This document shows, piece by piece, positions 9,125-18,164 of a stretch of DNA of 64,000 bases. The stretch comes from Shewanella colwelliana ATCC 39565. GTDB lineage: Bacteria > Pseudomonadota > Gammaproteobacteria > Enterobacterales > Shewanellaceae. The stretch lies in contig NZ_JAEC01000004.1 in assembly GCF_000518705.1 (NCBI RefSeq), positions 342,285 to 406,284 on the forward strand. Direction: 5' to 3'. A program made the position numbers and the translations under genes. The notes beneath the pieces were generated by a model. That model did no database searches. It had not been told where the DNA came from and was given only the letters and a program-made list of their open reading frames with translations. The number at the start of each line of letters is the position of its first letter. Position 1 is the stretch's first letter.

Positions 9125-9694
9125 TTAATCTTGATTTGGTACCGACTTCAACATCGCATTGACTAATGATTCTAAACGCGGTTGACGCTTGCCATCTTGA
9201 TGGGCTAAATCAGTAAAGCCTTGAGTTAATACACGCCATGCAGGCATCGCTTGATAAGGCTGAAACATCACCAACATCACAGATCCCTTCTCATACTGGC
9301 TCATGTCGACGCCCTGCTCCGACAAGCCCGCGACTAACCCCGCTCTTTTAAGGATCTCTTTGTCACTCATCTCAGAGCCAAGTGCCACACCAAACCCCAA
9401 CAAGAGATCAGGCGAATCTTGAGCCGTAACTTGCTGATAGCCCTTATCTTGCATCACCTTTATTAATGCACTTTGCATCGCGACATTTAACTTATCGCTG
9501 TCTACACGCTCGTCGACTTTAACGGTGGCAACACTGGGGTGTAACGCAAATCGCTTTGTGTTGGCGCTGATAAAACTTAAATCACCTGTCGCAACGGTTG
9601 TGGTGCGATCAGATTGAGGCATAAGCTCATCATCCTGCGTTACACAGGCTGTCAATAGCAGTGCTACGACCATCATTAATATCTTGTTCACCAT
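9125..9694 (-). CDS. DUF4136-type lipoprotein
   Basis: 189 residues with a lipoprotein signal: a short basic start, a hydrophobic stretch, then the lipobox LLTAC with Cys at position 17. The rest matches the general DUF4136 pattern: a domain near 40-100 ending in a long helix, then a segment DLLLGFGVALGS. Residue +2 after the Cys is Val rather than Asp, which suggests outer-membrane sorting. Function unknown. It is monocistronic, facing away from the DUF2797 gene and co-oriented with the collagenase upstream. Confidence 0.7.
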   Translation of the reverse strand: MVNKILMMVVALLLTACVTQDDELMPQSDRTTTVATGDLSFISANTKRFALHPSVATVKVDERVDSDKLNVAMQSALIKVMQDKGYQQVTAQDSPDLLLGFGVALGSEMSDKEILKRAGLVAGLSEQGVDMSQYEKGSVMLVMFQPYQAMPAWRVLTQGFTDLAHQDGKRQPRLESLVNAMLKSVPNQD

Positions 9695-10007
9695 AGATAA
9701 AGCTTCCCTCTTGTCTGTTTGGCACAGTTTAGCTCACTCAAAATTAACCTATCCTGACTGAGATGCAATCTCTATTTCTCAGCGGTTGCGCTTTCATGGC
9801 TGCTTGGTCGCTATTTATATCGAAGGATATAAGCAAATGATTGGCCTAGAGCGTTCTGAGTACGAATTCAAGACAAATGAATAATGAAATGCTCGCTTGT
9901 GCAGTTATTCAACACCAAAAGGCTCATCTAAAAGCTGGCCAAGAAGCATGCACCCAATAAAAACACCGACAATGATGTCGGTGTTTTTTGTTACACAACT
10001 TTAGCGA
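9695..10007. other. Gap between collagenase and lipoprotein genes
   Basis: 313 bp. It holds the lipoprotein's promoter region and the collagenase terminator. A 27-codon plus-strand ORF (9877-9960) ends right at the terminator but has no ribosome-binding site and no recognised similarity. Confidence 0.5.
9960..9989 (-). terminator. Bidirectional intrinsic terminator after the collagenase gene
   Basis: AAAACACCGACA (9960-9971), loop ATGA, TGTCGGTGTTTT (9976-9987), with more T residues beyond on the plus strand. It lies about 20 bp downstream of the collagenase stop. Confidence 0.85.
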
Positions 10008-12968
10008 TTATTGAGGTGTGACATTAACCACTAAGCTAGCACCGCTGCTCGATGGGGCACCGTCTGCGCTAATGTAATACCAACCTTCATTCGGTGAGGT
10101 GACTGTGATCGATTCTACATTACCACTGTTCTCCGATTTAGCGTCAAAGCTCGTAGGGCTTGCCCATGTTGAACCATTGGCATAGAGGTTCACATCGCCC
10201 GTTCCATGCGCGGAGTCAATCGAAATAGACGCCGTATCGCTTGGCACATAAAAGTAATAACTTGAGTGACCGTCGGCAATACAGATGGCTTCACCAAACG
10301 CTAATCCACCGTAACTATATGGACTCAAGGTTACACAGGCATCGCTGACGATTGTAGGCGTTGTGCCACCGTTGTTGCCACCACCTGTAGCTGGCGCTGT
10401 CAAACTAACTTTTAAGCTAACACCATCGAACGCTTGCGCTGTAGAGGTGGATACATAGACCCAGCCACGGTTAGCCACCACATCAATCAACTCGTTATTA
10501 CCTGAGGTCACTGACTTAGCCGTAAAGCTATTTGCCCCAGCCCAAGTATCTTGGCTGAAATAGAGGTCTACATCACCATTACCGCCCGCAGTTGAAATGT
10601 ACAACTGAGTATTATCGGCAGCGACGTATGTGTAGAAGTAGTTAGTCCCCGCCCCTGACACACACTCGACCTGCTCTTGGTTTAGGTTGCCATCGTTGAG
10701 CGTTGTCGCACCACAATGCTCAACCGGTTCTGTCCCGCCACCATTGTTGGCGTCAGCATTGTCACCGATACCATTACCATTTTCATCGGCCCACTCTGTT
10801 GCATCTAATGGGAAAGCATCGCTGTTATCACCGTAACCATCACCGTCGCTGTCAATGGTTTCGCTACTATCTAGTGGAAATGCGTCGCGGTTATCACCAA
10901 CCCCATCGCTATCACTGTCTAGGGTTTCTGTTGGATCAAATGGAAAAGCATCATCGCTGTCGGCAACGCCGTCACCATCGCTATCGAGCGGCGGCACCAC
11001 GACACCGCCATCAAGCGGGGTATCGTTGCTGCTAACAGTCAGTAACCATGCGTTCCACTCACTGTCATATTGAGTTCCTATGGTGTCATTAATGTAGTTC
11101 AGCCACTCGCTTGCCTCCCCGCCCCGAGCATGCACGAGTAACGCATCTACATCGGCACGATGGTTCTCAAACAAGAAGCGCACAGCAAGATAGCCCCAAC
11201 GATACACTCTGTCAGTACCGCTGTTGTAGGTATTTGACAAGATTTCACTTAAGGTAAATGCTTGGCTGCGGCCAATAGTCACCGCCTCATCGTAGCGATT
11301 TTGGTGAGAGATATATTCCGCTAACCCCTCAGACCACCAAACTGATTTCCCCGTATCAATGTCGAAGTAATTGAATGCACCATATTGATTAAAACGTCCA
11401 TCAAGATAGTGCACGTACTCGTGGCGTAAGTTCCAAACCAACACCTCATCGGTCCACGTGGCTTCGTGTGCAATAAACCTTGCTTGGTTGCCCACTTGTG
11501 ATGGCGTGCCCTCAAGATACATACCACCATTATCGATACTAATACCAAAAATAGTGCCCGCATATTGATCATAGTCATCATAGCTGTTGAAAATATTAAC
11601 TTCGAGATTGGTGTTCAGATCATCTGCGACCGGTTGATTCCCCGTGGCTAAGATGTCGTGAAATAGTATCTCTTCACCACCCATGAGATCGCACGATTGC
11701 TGCAACTCAGCATTGCTCATCTCTTGCGCACGAATATTGATGGTGTCGCTGCAACTGTACTGTATAGACAGCACAGTATTTTCAAGTTCATCGGCCCAAC
11801 CACAGATACCAAAGGCCTCACACTGCCCTGGATTGTAATAGTCAAGGTAGCCGGCAGCATCAGCCCACTCTTTAGAGAGACGTTCAAACTTGTTCATGTA
11901 GGTTTGAACACCGCTGTTTAAATCAGTTTTCAAGCTCGCAGGTAAAGCCCAATACTCTTGATATTCGTAGAAACGACCGAACTCATGAAAGGCGTCAGTG
12001 GACTCCCAGTTATAGGCCGAGTTAATAATGTAATCAGAGGTCGCGACCTTTAGCAATGCTGCACGCAACGCATCATATTCCATTGACGCTTTAGTGTATG
12101 TCGCATCCCAATTGCCATTATAGAGGGTAGTTAACGCCTTTGTTAATGCCGAGCGGTGCTGGCTTTCCGCCAAGTGGGATTCACTGAATCCGTTGAGATA
12201 GGCAGTGATTGCAGGAACCGCTTCGTAAAAACTATCAGCGCTGTCCCAAGAGATAAAGAACTCTTGCAGAGTATTACCTTGCATGGCGCCAGTATCTGAC
12301 ATTGCTGGATTCTTAGAGTACTCGATTAGCAGGTCACGTAACGCATCGGCAGGCAGTGTGTCGTTATAAGTCAGCCCGTCATTGTAGTACTCAATGTAGA
12401 ACGCACCGCGAAGGAAATAAAACAGGTTAAGCATTTCACTGCCGCTAGTGCTGTCATAGGTGGCCGCATTGGCTTTAGCAAGGTTAGCTACATCAATGAC
12501 ATTTTGCGCTTGGTAAGCGGCAATCGATGTGGCATCGTTTTTAGAATAAAGCTCTGATATACAAGAGAACTCAGCTTGGCGGACAAAATCATATAACGCT
12601 TGCCCTGTTAGCCCATCAAATTGGCTATAGCCATTACAGGGGTCAACTTCTGCTTCAGGGCCTCCAACGCCCATAGCGCCAACCATACCAGGCAGACCAG
12701 TAACCGTTTTACTTTTACTCTCAAGTGTTGGCACATGGTGAGCTAAACGGCTCGATCCTTTGGGTTTACGCGCCTCTTTATTAAAGCGTGCTTGACTGCT
12801 GGTAACCGTTTGCTCTTTGGGGTTAATCTGTTGGGTCGGTGCTGTAAGCGAACTGTGTTCACTCGCCAGTGCAGCCATAGAAGGCATAATTGCTACAGAA
12901 CATGCCATGGCAATTATTGACTGTCGAAATCGATGACGGTTTGTGATTCTAGATTTGACTATTTTCAT
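10008..12968 (-). CDS. Secreted collagenase, peptidase family M9
   Basis: 986-residue exported zinc metalloprotease. A signal peptide (about 1-36, ending MAALA) is followed by an M9 N-terminal domain (about 105-400). The catalytic domain carries HEYVH (His516, Glu517, His520) and WWSEGLAEY, whose Glu547 fits the third zinc ligand of clostridial collagenases. Next come calcium-binding thrombospondin type 3 repeats (about 655-745, DSDGDG motifs) and two C-terminal PPC beta domains (about 755-865 and 885-985) typical of secreted marine proteases. Collagen or gelatin degradation is the family role. It is monocistronic, with its own terminator. A LysE-type exporter gene is divergent, with no evident link. 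Confidence 0.92.
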   Translation of the reverse strand: MKIVKSRITNRHRFRQSIIAMACSVAIMPSMAALASEHSSLTAPTQQINPKEQTVTSSQARFNKEARKPKGSSRLAHHVPTLESKSKTVTGLPGMVGAMGVGGPEAEVDPCNGYSQFDGLTGQALYDFVRQAEFSCISELYSKNDATSIAAYQAQNVIDVANLAKANAATYDSTSGSEMLNLFYFLRGAFYIEYYNDGLTYNDTLPADALRDLLIEYSKNPAMSDTGAMQGNTLQEFFISWDSADSFYEAVPAITAYLNGFSESHLAESQHRSALTKALTTLYNGNWDATYTKASMEYDALRAALLKVATSDYIINSAYNWESTDAFHEFGRFYEYQEYWALPASLKTDLNSGVQTYMNKFERLSKEWADAAGYLDYYNPGQCEAFGICGWADELENTVLSIQYSCSDTINIRAQEMSNAELQQSCDLMGGEEILFHDILATGNQPVADDLNTNLEVNIFNSYDDYDQYAGTIFGISIDNGGMYLEGTPSQVGNQARFIAHEATWTDEVLVWNLRHEYVHYLDGRFNQYGAFNYFDIDTGKSVWWSEGLAEYISHQNRYDEAVTIGRSQAFTLSEILSNTYNSGTDRVYRWGYLAVRFLFENHRADVDALLVHARGGEASEWLNYINDTIGTQYDSEWNAWLLTVSSNDTPLDGGVVVPPLDSDGDGVADSDDAFPFDPTETLDSDSDGVGDNRDAFPLDSSETIDSDGDGYGDNSDAFPLDATEWADENGNGIGDNADANNGGGTEPVEHCGATTLNDGNLNQEQVECVSGAGTNYFYTYVAADNTQLYISTAGGNGDVDLYFSQDTWAGANSFTAKSVTSGNNELIDVVANRGWVYVSTSTAQAFDGVSLKVSLTAPATGGGNNGGTTPTIVSDACVTLSPYSYGGLAFGEAICIADGHSSYYFYVPSDTASISIDSAHGTGDVNLYANGSTWASPTSFDAKSENSGNVESITVTSPNEGWYYISADGAPSSSGASLVVNVTPQ

Positions 12969-13310
12969 CTTGGTCTCCTGACCGACAACGCCTATTTGGG
13001 CTTTGCCATTACTCAGTTTTTAACTAATGCCACGCGTTCTCTGTGCATGTGCATTGCGGTGTTCCACACCCTGCCGCCGAGATAGGTTAACAAGATGTTA
13101 CGCTCAAGTTATATTTTATACAGTATCCCATTGCAAGCTTTATTGACGGGAGAATCATGGAAGATTGCCAAGATGGCAACGATTACTGCCATTAAGTTTA
13201 TATATTTATCAAGGGTTTACAGATAAATATTTATGATGAGTATTTTTTTCTGGTCTGTTGAAAAAATGTCAGCGATGATGTCACTTTAATTTCAATAGAA
13301 AGTGAAGCAC
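12969..13310. other. Divergent promoter region, collagenase / LysE exporter
   Basis: About 340 bp with no ORF. It must hold both promoters. The stretch around 13100-13260 is AT-rich. I found no recognisable operator. Confidence 0.5.
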
Positions 13311-13913
13311 TTGTCCATAGAACTCATTTTTGCTATCGCCTTGTTTGCCTTTTCATCGGGGATCACCCCTGGGCCTAATAACATCATGTTAATGACATCA
13401 GGCGTCAATTTTGGCATTCGACCAAGCTTGCCTCACCTAAGCGGGATCTGTATTGGTTTTCCCTGTATGGTACTGGCCATCGGGTTAGGCCTCAGCGCAC
13501 TGTTTCACAGTTATCCTATTTTGCATCTCATCATTAAATATGTCGGTATCGGTTATCTACTTTATTTAGCTTGGCTCATCGCCAATAGCAGTAGCAAGAT
13601 GGATGGTAAACAAACTGCCAAACCCTTGAATTTTTTCCAAGCAGCAGCATTTCAATGGGTTAATCCGAAAGGCTGGATAATGGCTGTCGGTGCAGTGGCA
13701 ACCTTCACCTCGTTGGATCAACCACTGCTGGACCAAGTGCTACTTATTGCCACGGTTTTTCTCAGCGTGGCATTTCCTTGCGCTATAATCTGGTTGGGAT
13801 TTGGCGTGGCATTAAAACGCCTATTAAAGAATCAACGCCAGCAAAAGATCTTCAACATTTCCATGGCGCTCTTGCTTGTCCTCTCTATCATCCCTATGAT
13901 CGGTTCAAATTAA
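13311..13913 (+). CDS. LysE/RhtB-family amino-acid exporter
   Basis: Small inner-membrane exporter of about 200 residues with roughly six hydrophobic segments. The family motif ITPGPNNIMLMTSG sits near the N-terminus and the central segment reads FQWVNPKGWIMAVGA, both typical of LysE/RhtB translocators. The start is uncertain: a TTG at 13311 gives M-S-I-E-L, which fits family N-termini and has GTGAAG just upstream, while a GTG at 13302 adds three residues. The substrate cannot be deduced. It is followed 22 bp later by the DUF1415 gene, a likely two-gene unit. Confidence 0.85.
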   Translation: MSIELIFAIALFAFSSGITPGPNNIMLMTSGVNFGIRPSLPHLSGICIGFPCMVLAIGLGLSALFHSYPILHLIIKYVGIGYLLYLAWLIANSSSKMDGKQTAKPLNFFQAAAFQWVNPKGWIMAVGAVATFTSLDQPLLDQVLLIATVFLSVAFPCAIIWLGFGVALKRLLKNQRQQKIFNISMALLLVLSIIPMIGSN

Positions 13914-13935
13914 CGGGATTTTAGTAGGACAATCG

Positions 13936-14505
13936 ATGACGGCTCCCGATAGCGATACCCAAAAAGAATTGGAAATGGCAGCCCAACACACTAAAAATTG
14001 GGTTAAAGATGTAATAATGAAATACAACATCCGCCCTTTTGCTCGCCAAGAAGTGGAACGTCAAACCATACGTTATGCCGTCATTGATAAACGTAAGCTC
14101 ACAGAGGTATTAGAAGCTCTCATCGTTGAATGTCAGTTTTTGGATAGCCATCCAGAAGTTGAAACCACGCTATTTGTATTACCTACAGGCTTTGAAGGTT
14201 TTTATGACTACCTCGACTTAGTAGATATAGCGACGGATCTGCTGCAGGAGCAAGATTACGAAGGCGTTTACCAACTCGCCAGCTTTCATCCAGACTACTG
14301 CTTCGATGGCGAACCACAAGACAGCGCAGCGAACTTTACCAATCGTGCCCCCTACCCGACGCTGCATATCATTCGAGAAGTGAGCATGGAAAAAGCATTA
14401 GCCAGCTTTGATGACCCTGAGTCTATTCCCGAGCGCAATATCACTTTTGCTGAGCGAAAAGGCAGTGAGTTTTTTATCAAGCTGCTTCAGCACTGTAAAC
14501 GCTAA
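13936..14505 (+). CDS. DUF1415 family protein
   Basis: 189 residues, cytoplasmic, no signal peptide. Recognisable by NWVKDVIMKYNIRPFARQE, a central VLPTGFEGFYDYLDLVD and QLASFHPDYCFDG. The conserved Cys and His in the last motif might bind a metal or act catalytically, but no function is established that I know of. The start has TAGGAC about 8 bp upstream. It is close behind the LysE gene and 60 bp ahead of the RNase HI gene. Confidence 0.85.
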   Translation: MTAPDSDTQKELEMAAQHTKNWVKDVIMKYNIRPFARQEVERQTIRYAVIDKRKLTEVLEALIVECQFLDSHPEVETTLFVLPTGFEGFYDYLDLVDIATDLLQEQDYEGVYQLASFHPDYCFDGEPQDSAANFTNRAPYPTLHIIREVSMEKALASFDDPESIPERNITFAERKGSEFFIKLLQHCKR

Positions 14506-14565
14506 ATCGCCGATCCCATTGCGGCAAGACAACTTAGCGTACGACATCCATAATCAGAGGATAAG

Positions 14566-15315
14566 ATGGCAAGCAAATATTATGTAGTCTGGGCCGGACG
14601 TGAAACAGGCATTTTCACCAGCTGGCCGCAAACTAAAGCCTTAGTCGACGGTTTTGCAGGCGCACGTTATAAATCATTTAGCACAGAAGCTGAAGCAAAA
14701 GCTGCCTTTAGTAAAGGGGCGAATTTAAGCACTAATTCAAAGAGTAAGGTCTCATCAAAAAAAGCTTCACAACCGAATAGCAGTGCTCTACCGGACAGTG
14801 ATGTTGACATTTATACTGATGGCGGATGTGAGCCCAACCCAGGCAAAGCTGGCTCAGGCCTAGCGCTATACCGACGCGGAGTGCTGGCAGAGCTGTGGTA
14901 TGGGTTATATAACGCTAACGGTACCAACAATACCGCTGAGCTCAACGCCCTGCATCAAGCGTTACTGATGGCCAAGACTGAACTGAATATAGGAAATAGC
15001 GTTCATATCCATAGTGATTCGCAATATTCGTTAAACTGTATCACCAATTGGGCTTATGGCTGGAAAGCCAAAGGTTGGAAAAGAAAAACCGCTGGCGACA
15101 TCGCCAATCTCGCGATTATTCAAACCGCCCATGCGCTTTATGATGACATCAAGTCACAACTGAAAATCTCTCACGTAGCCGCACATGTTGGCATTGAGGG
15201 TAATGAGCTGGCTGATAGGATGTCAATCTATGCCATTGATCAACAAGATACTGGGTTTCGCCAGTACCCGGAACCAATTGCTTTGGCAGATATATTAAGT
15301 TTGCGTGCAGGATAA
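14566..15315 (+). CDS. Ribonuclease HI with N-terminal viroplasmin (hybrid-binding) domain
   Basis: Degrades the RNA strand of RNA-DNA hybrids. 249 residues: an N-terminal viroplasmin-like domain (1-45, YYVVWAGRETGIFTSW), known in eukaryotic RNase H1 to bind hybrids; a Ser/Lys-rich linker (50-80); then the RNase H fold. The four acidic catalytic residues are visible: Asp in DIYTDGGCEPNPG, Glu in NNTAELNAL, Asp in HSDSQYS and Asp in GNELADR. The short rnhA found next to dnaQ in most gammaproteobacteria is presumably elsewhere, so this would be a second enzyme. The AGAGGATAAG upstream supports the start. Confidence 0.9.
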   Translation: MASKYYVVWAGRETGIFTSWPQTKALVDGFAGARYKSFSTEAEAKAAFSKGANLSTNSKSKVSSKKASQPNSSALPDSDVDIYTDGGCEPNPGKAGSGLALYRRGVLAELWYGLYNANGTNNTAELNALHQALLMAKTELNIGNSVHIHSDSQYSLNCITNWAYGWKAKGWKRKTAGDIANLAIIQTAHALYDDIKSQLKISHVAAHVGIEGNELADRMSIYAIDQQDTGFRQYPEPIALADILSLRAG

Positions 15316-15403
15316 TCTGCAACAAAATCGCTAAAGATATTGGCATCCCGCTACCTACTGGGCTACACCTAAACAACAGCCAACTAGATAGCGAGCCGCC
15401 ACA

Positions 15404-15598
15404 ATGGACTATCAATTGTCTCAGCTTAGTGGCGATGTGCTGTTAGGCATCGTCAACGAGCAATTACGTTTGCACTGCCACGACAGAGAAGCACTTTACT
15501 ATGAGCTTGATATTGCGAGTGAACTATTAGAGCAAAAATTAAGTGAAGCAGGCTTTAGTTACGACCCTATTAGCAATCAATTTAAAGGTACTGGCTAA
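15404..15598 (+). CDS. DUF4250 family small protein
   Basis: 64 residues. It matches the DUF4250 pattern: a short start, a segment GDVLLGIVNEQLRL, a helical segment DREALYYELDIASE, and an ending AGFSYDPISNQF. The first part looks like a small helical, possibly DNA-binding fold, but the function is unknown. It is 88 bp downstream of the RNase HI gene and convergent with topB. Confidence 0.75.
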   Translation: MDYQLSQLSGDVLLGIVNEQLRLHCHDREALYYELDIASELLEQKLSEAGFSYDPISNQFKGTG

Positions 15599-15622
15599 CG
15601 GATAAGACGATTGCCAGCAACC

Positions 15623-17614
15623 TTAAGCAGGCCTTTTTCGCCGTCCTTTTGTGGCGTTAGTATAGCTTTGTCCACCAGATTTAGCCGCTGAGTTTTTTCC
15701 ACTATAACGACGCTTTTTAAACGGTGCAGCCGTGCTCTTTACCCCCTGTAATGATGTCGGCAGTTGCGCGCCGGCTTGCTCAATGAGCTGCGTAAGCGAG
15801 GTGACTAATGGGGTCATAAAGCTTTGATACTTTGATTCTTTACGGCTAATTGCATTAAGATGACTTTCCCAAAGTGCGGTCATATCTGGGGTGCTCGCAG
15901 AAAGTGGCAAACTGTTTATCAATCCCTTACCCACCTCTGTTGCGACAATTGATTTCCCCTGTCGCTGCAAAAAACCCCGTTTAAACAACAACTCAATAAT
16001 ACCTGCTCTGGTGGCGTCAGTGCCTAAGCCGTCAGTCTCTTTTAATATCTTTCGAATCTCAAGATCTGTCACATAGCGGCTAATCCCTGTCATTGCGGCT
16101 AACAAAGTCGCATCGCTAAAAGCTTTCGGTGCTTGGGTATTTTTTTCTACTAATTCGCCTTGACCAGATTGAAGCAATTGCCCTGTAATTAACGGTGGCA
16201 GTTGTTGCAGCGACTCAGTGTCATCATCAGTTTTTGACTGACCATTACCTCTTTGTGGAAACAGCTTTTTCCAACCTAACGCTTTGTCTTGTTTAGCTTT
16301 GGTGGTAAATCGACCATTAGCAACATCCACAACGACCTGTGTTTCATGGTACTGATATGGTCCATAAAATTGTGCTAAATACTGACGTGCGACCTGCAAA
16401 TAGATCTGTTTTTCACCTTGAGTCAGGCTAGACAGATTGGCCACTTTTTCAGTTGGAACTATCGCATGATGAGCATCAACCTTTTTATCATCCCAGGCTT
16501 TGGACTTGATGCTGCAATTGGGTGCATCAACGCCTTGTACTAATTCACTGGCCCCCTTAAGTACAGCATCGACCACTTTTGACGCTAAAGAGAACTGCTC
16601 TTTAGGCAGGTAACGGCTATCTGAACGAGGATAGGTAATGAGTTTATGTTTTTCATAAAGGGACTGACAGGTATCCAATACTGTTTTAGCGCTCATGCCA
16701 AAGCGTTTTGCGGCATCTATCTGCAGCGCTGACAAACTGTACGGCAGTGGCTGATTTTGCTGCTTATCTTTGCTTTGCAGATCCATCACCACGGCCTGTT
16801 GCTGGCTAATGCGATTGACAACATTTTCAGCTAACTTCTTAGATAGCACCCGACCATCTTCATCCATATAGGGCTGACATGCTTCACTTGGCTGCCATTT
16901 GGCCTGAAATGCCTCGCCCCTATCGGTCGTTAAATTGGCCAGTACTTCATAAAAAGGTTTGCTAACAAAATTGGCAATCTCCTCATCACGGCGAACGACT
17001 AACCCGAGCAGAGGTGTTTGCACCCGCCCAACGGATAACACCCCTTGATAACCCACTTTACGCCCCTGAATGGTATAGGCGCGAGTCATATTCATGCCAT
17101 AGAGCCAATCAGCACGGGCGCGGGCTAATGCAGAGGTTGATAATGGAATGAACTCTCGATTACTACGTAGCTGACCCAAGGCACGCTTTACCGCTTGTGG
17201 GTTAAGGTCGCTAATAAGTAGGCGTTTGGTTTGGTTGAGTTTGTCACCTTTAACCCCTAAGTGGGCAATCACCTCATCAACCAGTAGCTGTCCCTCGCGA
17301 TCAGGATCACCTGCATTAACCAAGACACTCGCCTGTTTAACCAAGCCTCGTAATACCGTTATCTGGCCTCTGGTTTTAGCCTTTGGCTTCATTTTCCATT
17401 GCTGAGGAATAATAGGTAGATGTTCGAACTTCCAGGATTTAAACGCCGGGTCGTAACTATCAGGTTCAGCTTGCTCAAGTAGGTGACCAATACACCAAGA
17501 AACACAATCACCGTTTGCGGCGGTGATAAACCCGTCCCCTTTTTTATGGGGTTTTGGTAACACTTCGGCAATGGCTCGCCCTAGACTGGGTTTCTCGGCA
17601 ATGTATAAGATCAT
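15623..17614 (-). CDS. topB: DNA topoisomerase III
   Basis: Type IA topoisomerase that decatenates DNA and resolves recombination or replication intermediates. 663 residues from the ATG at 17614; a TTG four codons earlier is in frame but less likely. The Toprim domain has IAEKPS near the start and DPDREGQ near residue 100. The active-site Tyr in ITYPRSDSRYLP falls at residue 328, the same number as in E. coli TopB. The C-terminus is a basic tail (KKRRYSGKN, GRRKRP) instead of zinc fingers. Two short palindromes (17688-17699 and 17699-17719) lie in its upstream region. Confidence 0.95.
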   Translation of the reverse strand: MILYIAEKPSLGRAIAEVLPKPHKKGDGFITAANGDCVSWCIGHLLEQAEPDSYDPAFKSWKFEHLPIIPQQWKMKPKAKTRGQITVLRGLVKQASVLVNAGDPDREGQLLVDEVIAHLGVKGDKLNQTKRLLISDLNPQAVKRALGQLRSNREFIPLSTSALARARADWLYGMNMTRAYTIQGRKVGYQGVLSVGRVQTPLLGLVVRRDEEIANFVSKPFYEVLANLTTDRGEAFQAKWQPSEACQPYMDEDGRVLSKKLAENVVNRISQQQAVVMDLQSKDKQQNQPLPYSLSALQIDAAKRFGMSAKTVLDTCQSLYEKHKLITYPRSDSRYLPKEQFSLASKVVDAVLKGASELVQGVDAPNCSIKSKAWDDKKVDAHHAIVPTEKVANLSSLTQGEKQIYLQVARQYLAQFYGPYQYHETQVVVDVANGRFTTKAKQDKALGWKKLFPQRGNGQSKTDDDTESLQQLPPLITGQLLQSGQGELVEKNTQAPKAFSDATLLAAMTGISRYVTDLEIRKILKETDGLGTDATRAGIIELLFKRGFLQRQGKSIVATEVGKGLINSLPLSASTPDMTALWESHLNAISRKESKYQSFMTPLVTSLTQLIEQAGAQLPTSLQGVKSTAAPFKKRRYSGKNSAAKSGGQSYTNATKGRRKRPA

Positions 17615-17687
17615 AAATTGGCACAATCACTGTATAAATTACCAGTAACTTTAACCTAGGAATTGTGAGACTGCAAACACAAGCTCG

Positions 17688-17719
17688 CGCTAATTAGCGT
17701 CTTAGCACCATAATAAGAC
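17688..17719. repeat. Two adjoining palindromes upstream of topB
   Basis: CGCTAATTAGCG (17688-17699) is a perfect 12-bp palindrome. It abuts GTCTTA (17699-17704) / TAAGAC (17714-17719). They sit 75-105 bp upstream of the topB start and could be operator sites. No regulator can be named. Confidence 0.35.
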
Positions 17720-17818
17720 GAGTCCCTGTCAGAGTGATCTATGCTATATGCTCTTTGGTAAAACCCTGCTTGCGATGATTACATTAGCAAAGATATTTAT
17801 CTGACAATGTAAATACAG

Positions 17819-17848
17819 TTGAGAACCATTATCATTTGCAGGTATGGT
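17819..17848 (+). promoter_or_regulatory. Putative promoter overlapped by a Fur box
   Basis: TTGAGA (17819-17824) and TATGGT (17843-17848), 18 bp apart, make a plausible sigma-70 promoter. Between them, 17821-17839 reads GAGAACCATTATCATTTGC and matches 13 of 19 positions of the Fur consensus, with a strong right half ATTATCATT. A repressor there would block RNA polymerase. Confidence 0.6.
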
Positions 17849-17882
17849 AGGCATCTCTTAAAGCGACTTAACGGACATGACC

Positions 17883-18146
17883 ATGCTAACCCCTGTACTA
17901 ACTGATCAACCCCGGTTGGACCAATTGGTGATCTATCAGTTCCTCGCCACGTGTGGTTTGCTTATGCTTGTTGTACCGCTAATTGATACTAGCCCTTGGA
18001 CTCAGTCACTGCTGGTGACGCTAGTCATTCCTATGACGACCCTAGCGACCTTAATCGGCATTTTTATCAAGCAAAGTATCAATCGCTGCACCATTACCCT
18101 ACTGTTTTCAATTTGGTTACTCGTATGGGGAGTACATCTTGTCTAA
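17883..18146 (+). CDS. Small membrane protein, possibly Fur-regulated
   Basis: Hypothetical inner-membrane protein of 87 residues from the ATG at 17883, which has ACGGA about 6 bp upstream; an ATG at 17877 is in frame but overlaps that site. Three hydrophobic segments are visible, at about 15-34, 43-63 and 67-87. It ends with hydrophobic residues and has no soluble domain. I do not recognise the family. A Fur-box-like sequence lies across its predicted promoter, so a part in iron metabolism is possible but unproven. Confidence 0.6.
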   Translation: MLTPVLTDQPRLDQLVIYQFLATCGLLMLVVPLIDTSPWTQSLLVTLVIPMTTLATLIGIFIKQSINRCTITLLFSIWLLVWGVHLV

Positions 18147-18164
18147 CTCGCTAACACAGCTAAG

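Noticed and set aside
9877..9960. 27-codon plus-strand ORF ending directly at a terminator
   Set aside because: No ribosome-binding site and no recognisable similarity; the terminator is explained by the collagenase gene on the other strand.
10703..11073. His/Arg-rich and Ser-rich ORFs opposite the thrombospondin repeats
   Set aside because: Shadows of repeated Asp-Gly codons in the collagenase gene.
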